The notes under the pieces were generated by a model. The model saw nothing but the letters and a program-made list of their open reading frames with translations, did no database searches and was not told where the DNA came from. A stretch of 64,000 nucleotides of DNA from Methanobacterium paludis (GTDB taxonomy: Archaea > Methanobacteriota > Methanobacteria > Methanobacteriales > Methanobacteriaceae), in NCBI RefSeq assembly GCF_000214725.1, contig NC_015574.1:2481001-2545000 (forward strand), given 5' to 3'. Of the stretch, positions 54,053-62,330 are shown piece by piece. A program made the position numbers and the translations under genes. Each line of letters opens with the position of its first letter. Within the stretch, counting starts at the first letter, position 1.

Positions 54053-54961
54053 ATGAAACATCTTTTATCAGTCACAGATGTAAAGGAAAATATATTTGAG
54101 ATACTTGAACAGGCGGAAAAGTTTAAAAAAGACCCTATAATGGGCGAACCGCTTAAAAGTAAGACGCTTGCAATGATCTTTCAGAAGGCATCAACAAGGA
54201 CAAGGGTCTCCTTTGAAGTGGCTATGTTCCACCTTGGAGGCAGCGGTCTTTACCTATCTACAGAAGACCTGCAGCTCGGTCGCGGGGAAATAATCGAGGA
54301 CACAGCAAGGGCAATGACCAGATACGTTGACGGTGTGATGATAAGGGCCAAAGAACATGATGATGTTGTTAAATTTGCTGAATACTCTAACGTACCGGTT
54401 ATAAACGGTTTAACAAATGTTGAACATCCATGTCAGGCTCTCACAGATCTTCTAACCATATACGAGAATAAAGGTACGTACAAGGTTAAACTAGCATTTG
54501 TAGGGGATGGAAACAACGTTTGCAACTCGTTACTTCTTGCAGCTGCACTTGTTGGCATGGACATGACTGCTGTATGTCCACAGGGATACGAACCAGACCA
54601 GGAAATATTTAAACAGGCCCAGAAATACGCTGAAAAATCCGGATCCAAAATAGAAATAACCAGCAACGTTTCAGAGGGAATTAAAGGTGCAGATGTAGTT
54701 TATACCGACGTATGGGTAAGTATGGGTGATGAAGAGGAAGCTTCAAAACGTGAAGAAGATTTTAAGGATTATCAGGTTAACATGGAACTTTTAAAACATG
54801 TAAAACCAGATGCAATAGTGATGCACTGTTTACCTGCCATTAGGGGTCAGGAAATAACTGATGAAGTGATAAACTGCCCTCAATCTGTTATATGGGACCA
54901 GGCAGAAAACAGGATGCACACCCAGAAGGCAGTGCTTTACGAACTGTTAACAGACCTTTAA
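54053..54961 (+). CDS. argF: Ornithine carbamoyltransferase
   Basis: Makes citrulline from ornithine and carbamoyl phosphate. 302 residues. Seen: carbamoyl-phosphate loop QKASTRTRVSFE, HPCQALTDLLT, the ornithine-binding WVSMGDEEE region, and HCLPAIRGQEIT, which distinguishes it from pyrB. GGGGATGAATATTA precedes the ATG. It is alone; argS converges on it and argD is at the other end of the window. Confidence 0.97.
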   Translation: MKHLLSVTDVKENIFEILEQAEKFKKDPIMGEPLKSKTLAMIFQKASTRTRVSFEVAMFHLGGSGLYLSTEDLQLGRGEIIEDTARAMTRYVDGVMIRAKEHDDVVKFAEYSNVPVINGLTNVEHPCQALTDLLTIYENKGTYKVKLAFVGDGNNVCNSLLLAAALVGMDMTAVCPQGYEPDQEIFKQAQKYAEKSGSKIEITSNVSEGIKGADVVYTDVWVSMGDEEEASKREEDFKDYQVNMELLKHVKPDAIVMHCLPAIRGQEITDEVINCPQSVIWDQAENRMHTQKAVLYELLTDL

Positions 54962-55347
54962 ACATCTTTTAACTTAACCATTTTAAAGTTAAAATAATAA
55001 TTAAGATAAATTAACATAAAATAATTAAAATAATTATTTTAAATATCTTTTTTTTTGAATATTTTTTTGAATCAGTCTTGTGGGATTTTTTTTAAAGAAA
55101 AAATAGAAAAAATACATTCTTTTAAATTTTTATCTGGATTTTTTTCAAAATTAAAGATAAAAAGAATTTATCTCCTTTTTGTTTAAATAACCAATTAAAA
55201 TTAGTATTGATCGAAAATAAATTAATTTGGCCCTAAAAAATTTTAAAAATTAAAAATTAAAGTTTAAAAAGTTTAAAAAAAAAATTTCGCCTAAATTATT
55301 GTTAATTTAAGTGTATACCTTTTTGCTGTTTTCTCAAACTTCAGATT
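54962..55347. other. Convergent, extremely AT-rich gap
   Basis: 386 bp between argF and argS, which point toward each other. It consists mainly of A- and T-tracts (for example around 55041-55066 and 55253-55283) that can end transcription from both sides. I see no gene. Confidence 0.5.
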
Positions 55348-57048
55348 TTACATTGAAACAGGTGCATCGATCCCCATGAGCTCTAAACAGTTTCTAATGG
55401 TTATCCTAGCCTTATCAACTAAAAGCAGTCTTAAAGCTTCTTTATCTGAATCGATCACAGGCACTGATTTGTAAAACTTGTTGAAGGCTCCTGCAAGGTC
55501 CTGGGCGTACTGGGCCAGGTTGTGCACTCTCCTTGTTTTTGCTGATTCCTCTATTACCGTTGAAAATTTGGACATGGTCTTCACAAGTTCAATTTCAAAT
55601 GGGTCTTCAAGGTTCCAATCAGCAATATCTTCATATCTTGGAGCAGTGTCTCCAACTCGGTACCCTGCTTTCTCAAGAAGTTTGCAGGCCCGGGCGTGTG
55701 AGTACTGTATTGATGCGCAGCCACGCTCAAAGCTCAGTGCTTCATTCCATTTGAACACTACATGCTTTTCAGGGGATAGTCTTGCTATGTAATACCTTAT
55801 AGCCCCAATACCCACTTTTTCTGCGATCAATGTTTTTTCATCCCCATTTAGGTCGGGTCTTCTGGTCTCCATCTCCTTCATTGCGCGCTGGACAGCTTCC
55901 TCCATGAGATCGTCAACACTTATGAAAACACCCCTACGTGTGGACATTGAACCTTCTGGGAGAGTTATGAACTCATAAAATATAACGTATGGAGTTTTAC
56001 CGCCAAGCATCCCTAAAACGGCACTTAACTGTTTTACTGCAAGTTTATGGTCTGATCCAAGGACATCAACGATCTCGTCGAAGTTTTTAGATTTATAGAG
56101 ATGGTAAGCCAGGTCTCTTGTGGCATATAACGATGTTCCATCTGATCTTGTGAGTATGAGCTCTTTTTCTATGCCGTACTCGTTAAGATCAAGATATGGA
56201 ACTTCATTTCTTTTTATACATCCTTCCAAGGTTTTTAATATATTTTCCACATCTCCGTTTTTCACGAATGTGCTTTCCCATGTGAATGCATCGTGTTCGA
56301 TGTTCAAACGTTTTGAAGTGATTTTTATTCCCTCAATACATTTTTCAACCACGGTTTTGAAAAGTTCCTGAAGTTCTTTCTCCTTCCCCTTCTCATATCT
56401 TTTTAGTATGGTGTTAATTTCACTTTTAAGTTCAGGATTAGCACGTAATTTTTCGTTTACATTGAAGTAAAGCTTTCCAATCTCATGGTCTGGCTTTCCC
56501 TTGGGATCCATCTGGTAATCCATGTTAAGAAGTCCCCACACTATCATGGCTATCTGCCTGCCCATATCATTTACGTAGTACTGGGTTTCAACTTCATAAC
56601 CTGCTTTTCTCAATATTCGAGCTAATGAATCTCCTATTATTGAGTTACGTATATGTCCTATATGGAGTGGCCCGTTTGGGTTTGCAGATGTATGTTCAAG
56701 GATTATTTTCGTGTTTTTTGATTCTAACCTTCCATAATCATCGTCTACAGATTCTAAAACTAGTTTTGCGAATTTGTTGTAATCTGCAAAGAAGTTTATG
56801 TAGGGACCCTTTGATTCAACCCTGCTGAATATTTCCGGAGCCTCTATTTTATCCATTATCTCCTGTGTTATTTCCATTGGAGATCTTTTGAGCTGCTTTG
56901 CAAGCTGGAATGAAACTGAACTGGCAATGTCCCCCATATCAGAGTTAGGGGGTTCTTCAACCTTGATATTTCCGGATATTCCCCAACCTAACGCCTCAAT
57001 TGCATTTTCCAATGATTTTACTGCTTCTTTTTTTAGTATTCTATACAT
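55348..57048 (-). CDS. argS: Arginyl-tRNA synthetase
   Basis: Class I synthetase, 566 residues. Seen: N-terminal additional domain (1-110), EHTSANPNGPLHIGHIRNS with the HIGH motif, NDMGRQIA, SDGTSLYATRDLAYH, and GSMSTRRGVF in the KMSK position (degenerate, as is common in ArgRS), then the anticodon-binding helical bundle ending in LELMGIDAPVSM. AAAGGTGAAGTT precedes the ATG. Last gene of a minus-strand run ilvD - signal peptidase - argS. Confidence 0.97.
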   Translation of the reverse strand: MYRILKKEAVKSLENAIEALGWGISGNIKVEEPPNSDMGDIASSVSFQLAKQLKRSPMEITQEIMDKIEAPEIFSRVESKGPYINFFADYNKFAKLVLESVDDDYGRLESKNTKIILEHTSANPNGPLHIGHIRNSIIGDSLARILRKAGYEVETQYYVNDMGRQIAMIVWGLLNMDYQMDPKGKPDHEIGKLYFNVNEKLRANPELKSEINTILKRYEKGKEKELQELFKTVVEKCIEGIKITSKRLNIEHDAFTWESTFVKNGDVENILKTLEGCIKRNEVPYLDLNEYGIEKELILTRSDGTSLYATRDLAYHLYKSKNFDEIVDVLGSDHKLAVKQLSAVLGMLGGKTPYVIFYEFITLPEGSMSTRRGVFISVDDLMEEAVQRAMKEMETRRPDLNGDEKTLIAEKVGIGAIRYYIARLSPEKHVVFKWNEALSFERGCASIQYSHARACKLLEKAGYRVGDTAPRYEDIADWNLEDPFEIELVKTMSKFSTVIEESAKTRRVHNLAQYAQDLAGAFNKFYKSVPVIDSDKEALRLLLVDKARITIRNCLELMGIDAPVSM

Positions 57049-57288
57049 AACTTCACCTTTAAATCCTAAAATGTTCCCTAACCTAAATGTTCTTCCCTTA
57101 ATAATGCCAATTTAACTATTAAGATCTTAAGATTCTAATTTAACTACTCAGATTTTAGTAATTTGTTAAGCTTTAAATTATTAATTAAGCTACTTTGTGC
57201 TGTTTTAAATTAATGAAATCCAATAAAAAATGTAAAAAGAGCATTTATATTGATCACTATAATAAATTGCTCGTTAAAATGGATTAAA

Positions 57289-57714
57289 TTATAATCCTCT
57301 GATCCAGAGGGTTATATATCCAATTTTTGGTATTATCAGCGGGGTGTTGCCAATATTTATAACTTTGGCCTCCACCTGATCTGGATACACCACTACAGGG
57401 TCTTGAACAGGATTGTTATCACCCTTCGTTATGTAATATGTCTTACCCTGAGAATCTTGTCCTTTATAGATGATTCGATGTATCACAGGATCTGGGAACC
57501 ATGTGGCGTGATAGATTACGATATTACCAACGCTCAAGTCACTTGCATTTATTTCATTTAACCCTAAAAAGTCGGTTTTTTCAATTACAACAACGTCCCC
57601 TCTGTAAAAAACGGGTTCCATACTTCCTGAAACAACCACGTTCATATGCTGGGCAATGATTATTCCGATAAGTATAATTGCAACGTAACTTATTATTTCT
57701 TTGGTATCTACCAT
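57289..57714 (-). CDS. Archaeal signal peptidase I (S26B)
   Basis: Membrane-bound peptidase that removes signal peptides. 141 residues with an N-terminal helix (about 6-24), the nucleophile Ser in VVSGSMEPVF (about 28-37), GDVVVIEK, His in DPVIHRIIY (archaeal/ER type uses Ser-His-Asp) and Asp in ITKGDNNPVQDP, with a final hydrophobic stretch. AAAGGTGTGAAGT precedes the ATG. It follows ilvD after 29 bp, so the two are very likely co-transcribed. Confidence 0.94.
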   Translation of the reverse strand: MVDTKEIISYVAIILIGIIIAQHMNVVVSGSMEPVFYRGDVVVIEKTDFLGLNEINASDLSVGNIVIYHATWFPDPVIHRIIYKGQDSQGKTYYITKGDNNPVQDPVVVYPDQVEAKVINIGNTPLIIPKIGYITLWIRGL

Positions 57715-57743
57715 ACTTCACACCTTTTGGGATAAATTCAACA

Positions 57744-59393
57744 TTATCTTAGAACAGCTCCCTTATCTGCTGAACTTGCAAGCTTCATATATCTTGAAAG
57801 CCATCCTTTAACTTTTCTTTCAGGTTTAACAGCATTTTGGACCCGTTTTTTAATTTCATTTTCCTCAACTGCAAATTCAAGGGTCCTGTTTGGAATATCT
57901 ATCTTTATGATGTCACCGTTTCGAACAGCAGCTATAGGACCGTTTTCCATTGCTTCCGGTGAAACATGGCCGACACACGGGCCTCTTGTACCGCCTGAGA
58001 ATCTTCCATCGGTTATGAGTGCAACGGATTTAATTCCCATACCTGATATTGCAGAAGTTGGGTTGAGCATTTCACGCATTCCAGGACCTCCTTTAGGTCC
58101 CTCGTACCTGATAACAATGACATCTCCCTCTTTGATCTGGCCGCCTGTGATAGCGTCTACACACTCTTCTTCGCTGTTAAATACCTTTGCAGGCCCTTCA
58201 TGCACCATCATATCTGAGTTTACAGCACCCTGCTTAACAACGGATCCGTTAGGTGCAAGGTTTCCTTTTAGAACCGCTATTCCTCCTTCTTCATGTATTG
58301 GATTGTCCAGAGGCCTTATTACATCATGGTCCAAAACCACAATGTCTTCAATGTTTTCTTCAAGTGTTTTACCTGTGCACGTTAGTGCGTCTGTATGTAG
58401 TTTGTCCTTTAAAACACTTAAAACTCCGGGTATACCCCCAGCATTCTCCAGATCCAGCATTCTGTGGGATCCACTTGGTCTTATTGCAGTTATATGGGGT
58501 ATTTTGTGGCTTAGATCATCGAAAAGTTCGAGGTTTGCATTTATGCCTTCAAGTTCGCTTGCAATTGCTGGTATGTGTAGTGTGGTGTTGGTTGACCCAC
58601 CAAGGGCTAGATCAGCAGCCACAGCATTTTCAAACGCTTTCTGTGTCATTATCTGGGAGGGGGTGATGTTTTTCTCCAGAAGTTCTATTATCTTCCTTCC
58701 TGAAGCCTCTGCAATCTGCAGTTTTTTGTCAGAAACAGCATGGGCTGTTGCGCAACCTGTTAGGCTCATTCCCATTGCTTCTGTCAGGCAGGCCATTGTG
58801 TTGGCAGTGAAAAGACCGGCACAGGATCCAGCACCAGGGCATGCACATTTCTCCAGCTCATCCAGTTCTTTTTCGGACATTTTACCCGATAAAACTGCAC
58901 CCACACCCTCAGAAACATTTATGAAGTCCACAGGTTTGCCCTGGAATTCCCCAGGCAGCATTGGACCTCCTGTGACCACTATTGCAGGTATGTCAAGTCT
59001 GGCTGCTGCCATGAGCATTCCAGGGACAACCTTGTCGCAGGTTGGTATGAGTACCAGCGCATCGAATTGATGTGCCATGGTAACGCTTTCCACAGTATCG
59101 GCGATTATTTCCCTTGATGCCAGGGAGTAGCGCATACCTTCATGGTTCATAGCTATACCGTCGCATATGGCCATGGTGTTAAATTCAAATGCTACACCAC
59201 CAGCTTCAGTTATGCCTTTTTTTACGGCTTCTGATAATTTGTTGAGATGAATGTGACCTGGAACTATTTCCGTGAAACTGTTGGCCACACCTATAAATGG
59301 TTTGTTCATTTCTTGGTCTGTTAATCCGCAGGCCCTTAGTAAAGATCTGTGAGGAGCCCTCTGAAGGCCTTTTTTAATGATATCACTTCTCAT
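57744..59393 (-). CDS. ilvD: Dihydroxy-acid dehydratase
   Basis: Iron-sulfur dehydratase, third common step of branched-chain amino acid synthesis. 549 residues. Seen: CDGIAMNHEGMRYSL, PTCDKVVPGM and CPGAGSCAGLFTANTM, which carry the cluster Cys, then GGSTNTTLHIPA and TDGRFSGGTRGPCVGHVSPEA. CGGTGATCAA precedes the ATG. First gene of ilvD - signal peptidase - argS. Confidence 0.97.
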   Translation of the reverse strand: MRSDIIKKGLQRAPHRSLLRACGLTDQEMNKPFIGVANSFTEIVPGHIHLNKLSEAVKKGITEAGGVAFEFNTMAICDGIAMNHEGMRYSLASREIIADTVESVTMAHQFDALVLIPTCDKVVPGMLMAAARLDIPAIVVTGGPMLPGEFQGKPVDFINVSEGVGAVLSGKMSEKELDELEKCACPGAGSCAGLFTANTMACLTEAMGMSLTGCATAHAVSDKKLQIAEASGRKIIELLEKNITPSQIMTQKAFENAVAADLALGGSTNTTLHIPAIASELEGINANLELFDDLSHKIPHITAIRPSGSHRMLDLENAGGIPGVLSVLKDKLHTDALTCTGKTLEENIEDIVVLDHDVIRPLDNPIHEEGGIAVLKGNLAPNGSVVKQGAVNSDMMVHEGPAKVFNSEEECVDAITGGQIKEGDVIVIRYEGPKGGPGMREMLNPTSAISGMGIKSVALITDGRFSGGTRGPCVGHVSPEAMENGPIAAVRNGDIIKIDIPNRTLEFAVEENEIKKRVQNAVKPERKVKGWLSRYMKLASSADKGAVLR

Positions 59394-59648
59394 TTGATCA
59401 CCGTGAGTCTTTTGTCATCATATCTTCTATCTGTAACAATTTTTCTAACAAAATTTTCTATCTGAAAATCAATAGTACAACATTATTTTATATTATCATT
59501 TTTGTCCTCATTAGGTTTAAAATGATCATGTTGACTTAGTAAAATATTTTATCTAAAAAAATTTTTAAAAAAGAATTCAAACTACATATAATAATTGAAG
59601 ATTAGTAATTTGAGAAGTGTTAAGCTCGTTTGAATTGATTCATTTGCG

Positions 59649-60170
59649 TTACCACTTGTCCCAATGAATATTTTCAGGGTTGAATTTGTCTCTGGGCTTT
59701 TCTAAACCTTTAGGGTAACCTATTGAAATGATGTTTAGAGGAACAACATTTTCAGGGATGTTCAGAATATTCCTAACACCTTCAACTCGTTCTGGAATGG
59801 GATGAACTCCCAACCAGACAGTTCCAAGTCCCATAGACTCTGCAGCCAGGAGAATATTCTCTGAAGCAGCAGAACAATCCTGAATCCAGTATTCTGGAGC
59901 ACCCGGTACAGATTTTTCAGGAATGCCACAGACAACCACGGCTGCGCCTGCATTTGGGAGCATCTTACCAAAAGGCATTACATCAGCCAGGGAAATGAGG
60001 TTTGATTTATCCATAACAGCTATAAAAGCCCATGGTCTTAAATCAACTGCACTTGGGGCGGCCATACCTGCTTTTATCAAAGTTTCCAGGTCTTCTCTGC
60101 TGATGTGTTTATCCAGATAATTTCTAACACTTTTACGATTTTTTATGGTGTTTAATACTTCATTTTCCAC
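59649..60170 (-). CDS. Nitroreductase-family flavoprotein
   Basis: 173-residue FMN-binding oxidoreductase of the nitroreductase superfamily. Seen: NRKSVRNYLDKHIS (FMN phosphate contacts), AAPSAVDLRPW, an LAAESMGLGTVWLGVHP segment and ISIGYPKGLEKPRDK near the end. The start is GTG with GGGGGTTTTTAAA in front. The substrate is not known. It precedes ilvD on the same strand by 255 bp. Confidence 0.9.
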   Translation of the reverse strand: MENEVLNTIKNRKSVRNYLDKHISREDLETLIKAGMAAPSAVDLRPWAFIAVMDKSNLISLADVMPFGKMLPNAGAAVVVCGIPEKSVPGAPEYWIQDCSAASENILLAAESMGLGTVWLGVHPIPERVEGVRNILNIPENVVPLNIISIGYPKGLEKPRDKFNPENIHWDKW

Positions 60171-60329
60171 TTTAAAAACCCCCTAAAATTATTAAATGGA
60201 TTTATGACTCGTATAATTTTATGTTTACTAAATGTTTTAATGGTTTAAAGCTGTTTCCATCTTAAACCTGTTCTATAAACCATAAACTGTTTTTATTAAT
60301 CTATAAATTGTTTATAACTTCATTTACCC

Positions 60330-62024
60330 TTATATCTGTCGGTACCTCAAAATAGAGATTACAAGGGCCATTCCAAGTACGGCACTTATAACAAATCCTA
60401 TTATTCCAAGAAATGGAAATCCTAGAAGTAATATTCCTTTATTAGTTTGCATTATAAGTGAGGAACCAATTATAAGGGCAGATATTATTAGTGCAAGAGA
60501 TATGCGGTTGGTTATCCTGTCCAGGCTTCCTGAAATGATGTCCAGATTTTTATGTTCCATTTCAATGTTTATTTTTCCTTCTTCAAGTTTCATGAGGGTT
60601 TTACTTATGCTTCGAGGGAATATCTTCATCAGATGTTCAAACTCAAAGATATTTTCACCTATAAAATCCAGGAGTCTTGCTGGATTTAATTTTCGCACTA
60701 AAAGTTTTTTGACAAATGGTTTTGCTATTTCAACACCGTTGAACTCTGGATCCAGTTTCTGTCCCGTGTCCTCCATCATGGTAATGACGCGGGACAGGAG
60801 CACGAATTCTTTTGGGAATTTTATCTGGTACTTTTCAAGTATATTGGAGCTTGAAAGGTCCTGAAGCACGTTACCCACCTGTTTAATTTCCGTTCCGATG
60901 TACTTGTCCATGAGATCCATGAGATCATATTTAATGGATTTTCTATCCACACTTTCACTCAATATTCCCATGTAAATTAACTGATTTATTATTCCGTTAA
61001 CATCGTTGTTTATTATAAAAATGAACAGCTCTGCAAGGTCTTCACGGGACTCCTCGTCTATACTGCCCATCATACCAAAGTCTAAAAAGCATATAATGTT
61101 GTGTTTCAGTACGTAGATGTTGCTAGGATGGGGGTCTGCATGAAAAAATCCGTGTATTAAAATCTGTTTGAAGTAGGATTCTGCGCCGCGTTTGGCTATG
61201 AGCTTTCTATTGAATTTATCTTCCGATCCATCCGATTCCATAATGTCCCGGACTTTAACCCCATCTATGAACTCCATTGTCAGAACTTTGGTTGTGGAAT
61301 GTTCGTTATAGATTTTAGGAACGTAAACTGTTCTGTCGCCTTTGAATATTTCTTTGAACCTCTTAGAGTTCCTAGATTCCTGCCCATAATCCATCTCCTT
61401 TAATATGGATCGTTCAAATTCGTCCACAATTCCTGGAAGATTGTAATACTTCCATTTGGGGATTCTCCTGTCTATGAGGTCGGCGAGGTAGTGCATAAGT
61501 CTTATGTCCTGATTTACCTGCCTTTCCAGACCGGGTCTTTGAACCTTCACGGCAACATTTGATTTATTTTTAAGTACAGCTTGATGGACTTGTCCAACAG
61601 AAGCTGAAGCCAGTGGAACTTCATTAAATTTGGAGAAAACTTCGTCCAATGGACTTTTAAGCTGTTCTTCAATCACAGATTTGATCTTTTCAAATTCAAA
61701 TGCTGGAGTTGAATCCTGAAGTTTACTAAATTCCTGGGCAAGTTCTTCACCCACCAGGTCTGGTCTGGTGCTTAATATCTGTCCCAACTTGATGAAGGTG
61801 GTGCCCAGTTCTTCTAAAACCATTCTGAGTCTTTCTGAAACTGAACTGTCAAATTCATCAATAGAACTACCTTTCTTAAATCGTTCAGATAGAGGAAGCT
61901 GGTTTTTTAGCCCTATCTTTTCAACTACGCTTCCAAACTCGTATTTGGCCAGAATTCTTAGAATTTCTGTCAGTCTTTTGAGATCTGGTAATGTATCATC
62001 ATGAATCATGCTCATGTCTAACAA
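60330..62024 (-). CDS. ABC1/UbiB/AarF-family atypical kinase
   Basis: 564 residues. Seen: TFIKLGQILSTRPDLVGEEL (KxGQ motif), SASVGQVHQA (Ala-rich loop), VAVKVQRPG (ATP Lys), GFFHADPHPSNIYV (catalytic loop) and FLDFGMMG (metal Asp). The C-terminus has two hydrophobic helices (about 505-555). Members support isoprenoid or quinone metabolism in bacteria; methanogens lack ubiquinone, so the role here is unknown, possibly lipid-linked. Start TTG at 62024 or ATG at 62015; neither has a strong ribosome binding site. Confidence 0.9.
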   Translation of the reverse strand: MLDMSMIHDDTLPDLKRLTEILRILAKYEFGSVVEKIGLKNQLPLSERFKKGSSIDEFDSSVSERLRMVLEELGTTFIKLGQILSTRPDLVGEELAQEFSKLQDSTPAFEFEKIKSVIEEQLKSPLDEVFSKFNEVPLASASVGQVHQAVLKNKSNVAVKVQRPGLERQVNQDIRLMHYLADLIDRRIPKWKYYNLPGIVDEFERSILKEMDYGQESRNSKRFKEIFKGDRTVYVPKIYNEHSTTKVLTMEFIDGVKVRDIMESDGSEDKFNRKLIAKRGAESYFKQILIHGFFHADPHPSNIYVLKHNIICFLDFGMMGSIDEESREDLAELFIFIINNDVNGIINQLIYMGILSESVDRKSIKYDLMDLMDKYIGTEIKQVGNVLQDLSSSNILEKYQIKFPKEFVLLSRVITMMEDTGQKLDPEFNGVEIAKPFVKKLLVRKLNPARLLDFIGENIFEFEHLMKIFPRSISKTLMKLEEGKINIEMEHKNLDIISGSLDRITNRISLALIISALIIGSSLIMQTNKGILLLGFPFLGIIGFVISAVLGMALVISILRYRQI

Positions 62025-62330
62025 TTTAGACCATGGTTATATACAAACTTTTCGTAGAAGTTTAATAAGGCATATAACTACAAAAAAGGTCTATTAAGTA
62101 GTTTTATAAGGCATAAATCCTTTTTATATGATTCAATGTGGGGTTAATGTTTTATTCATAAAAAAAAGATGTTTATTCATAAATTTAGTTAAATTAGGAC
62201 TTGAAGGGCTGATTATTGGTTTGATGGAAGCATTCATAAACTATCAAAAACCAATAATGAGTAAATCATAAATAACATTATAACTAATGCTAACGAATTT
62301 TATTCATAGCTTAATTCAATAGGTGGTCAA
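62025..62330. promoter_or_regulatory. Divergent ubiB-like / thrS intergenic region
   Basis: 306 bp. ATAAGGCATA occurs twice (62067-62076 and 62107-62116) and TTTATTCATA three times. AGGTGGTCAA just before 62331 is the thrS ribosome binding site. No gene is seen; the repeats could be regulator sites but may be chance in AT-rich DNA. Confidence 0.35.

Noticed and set aside
57907..59070. Long open frame antisense to ilvD (387 codons)
   Set aside because: The ilvD product has all catalytic motifs; the antisense product shows no known domain and no ribosome binding site.
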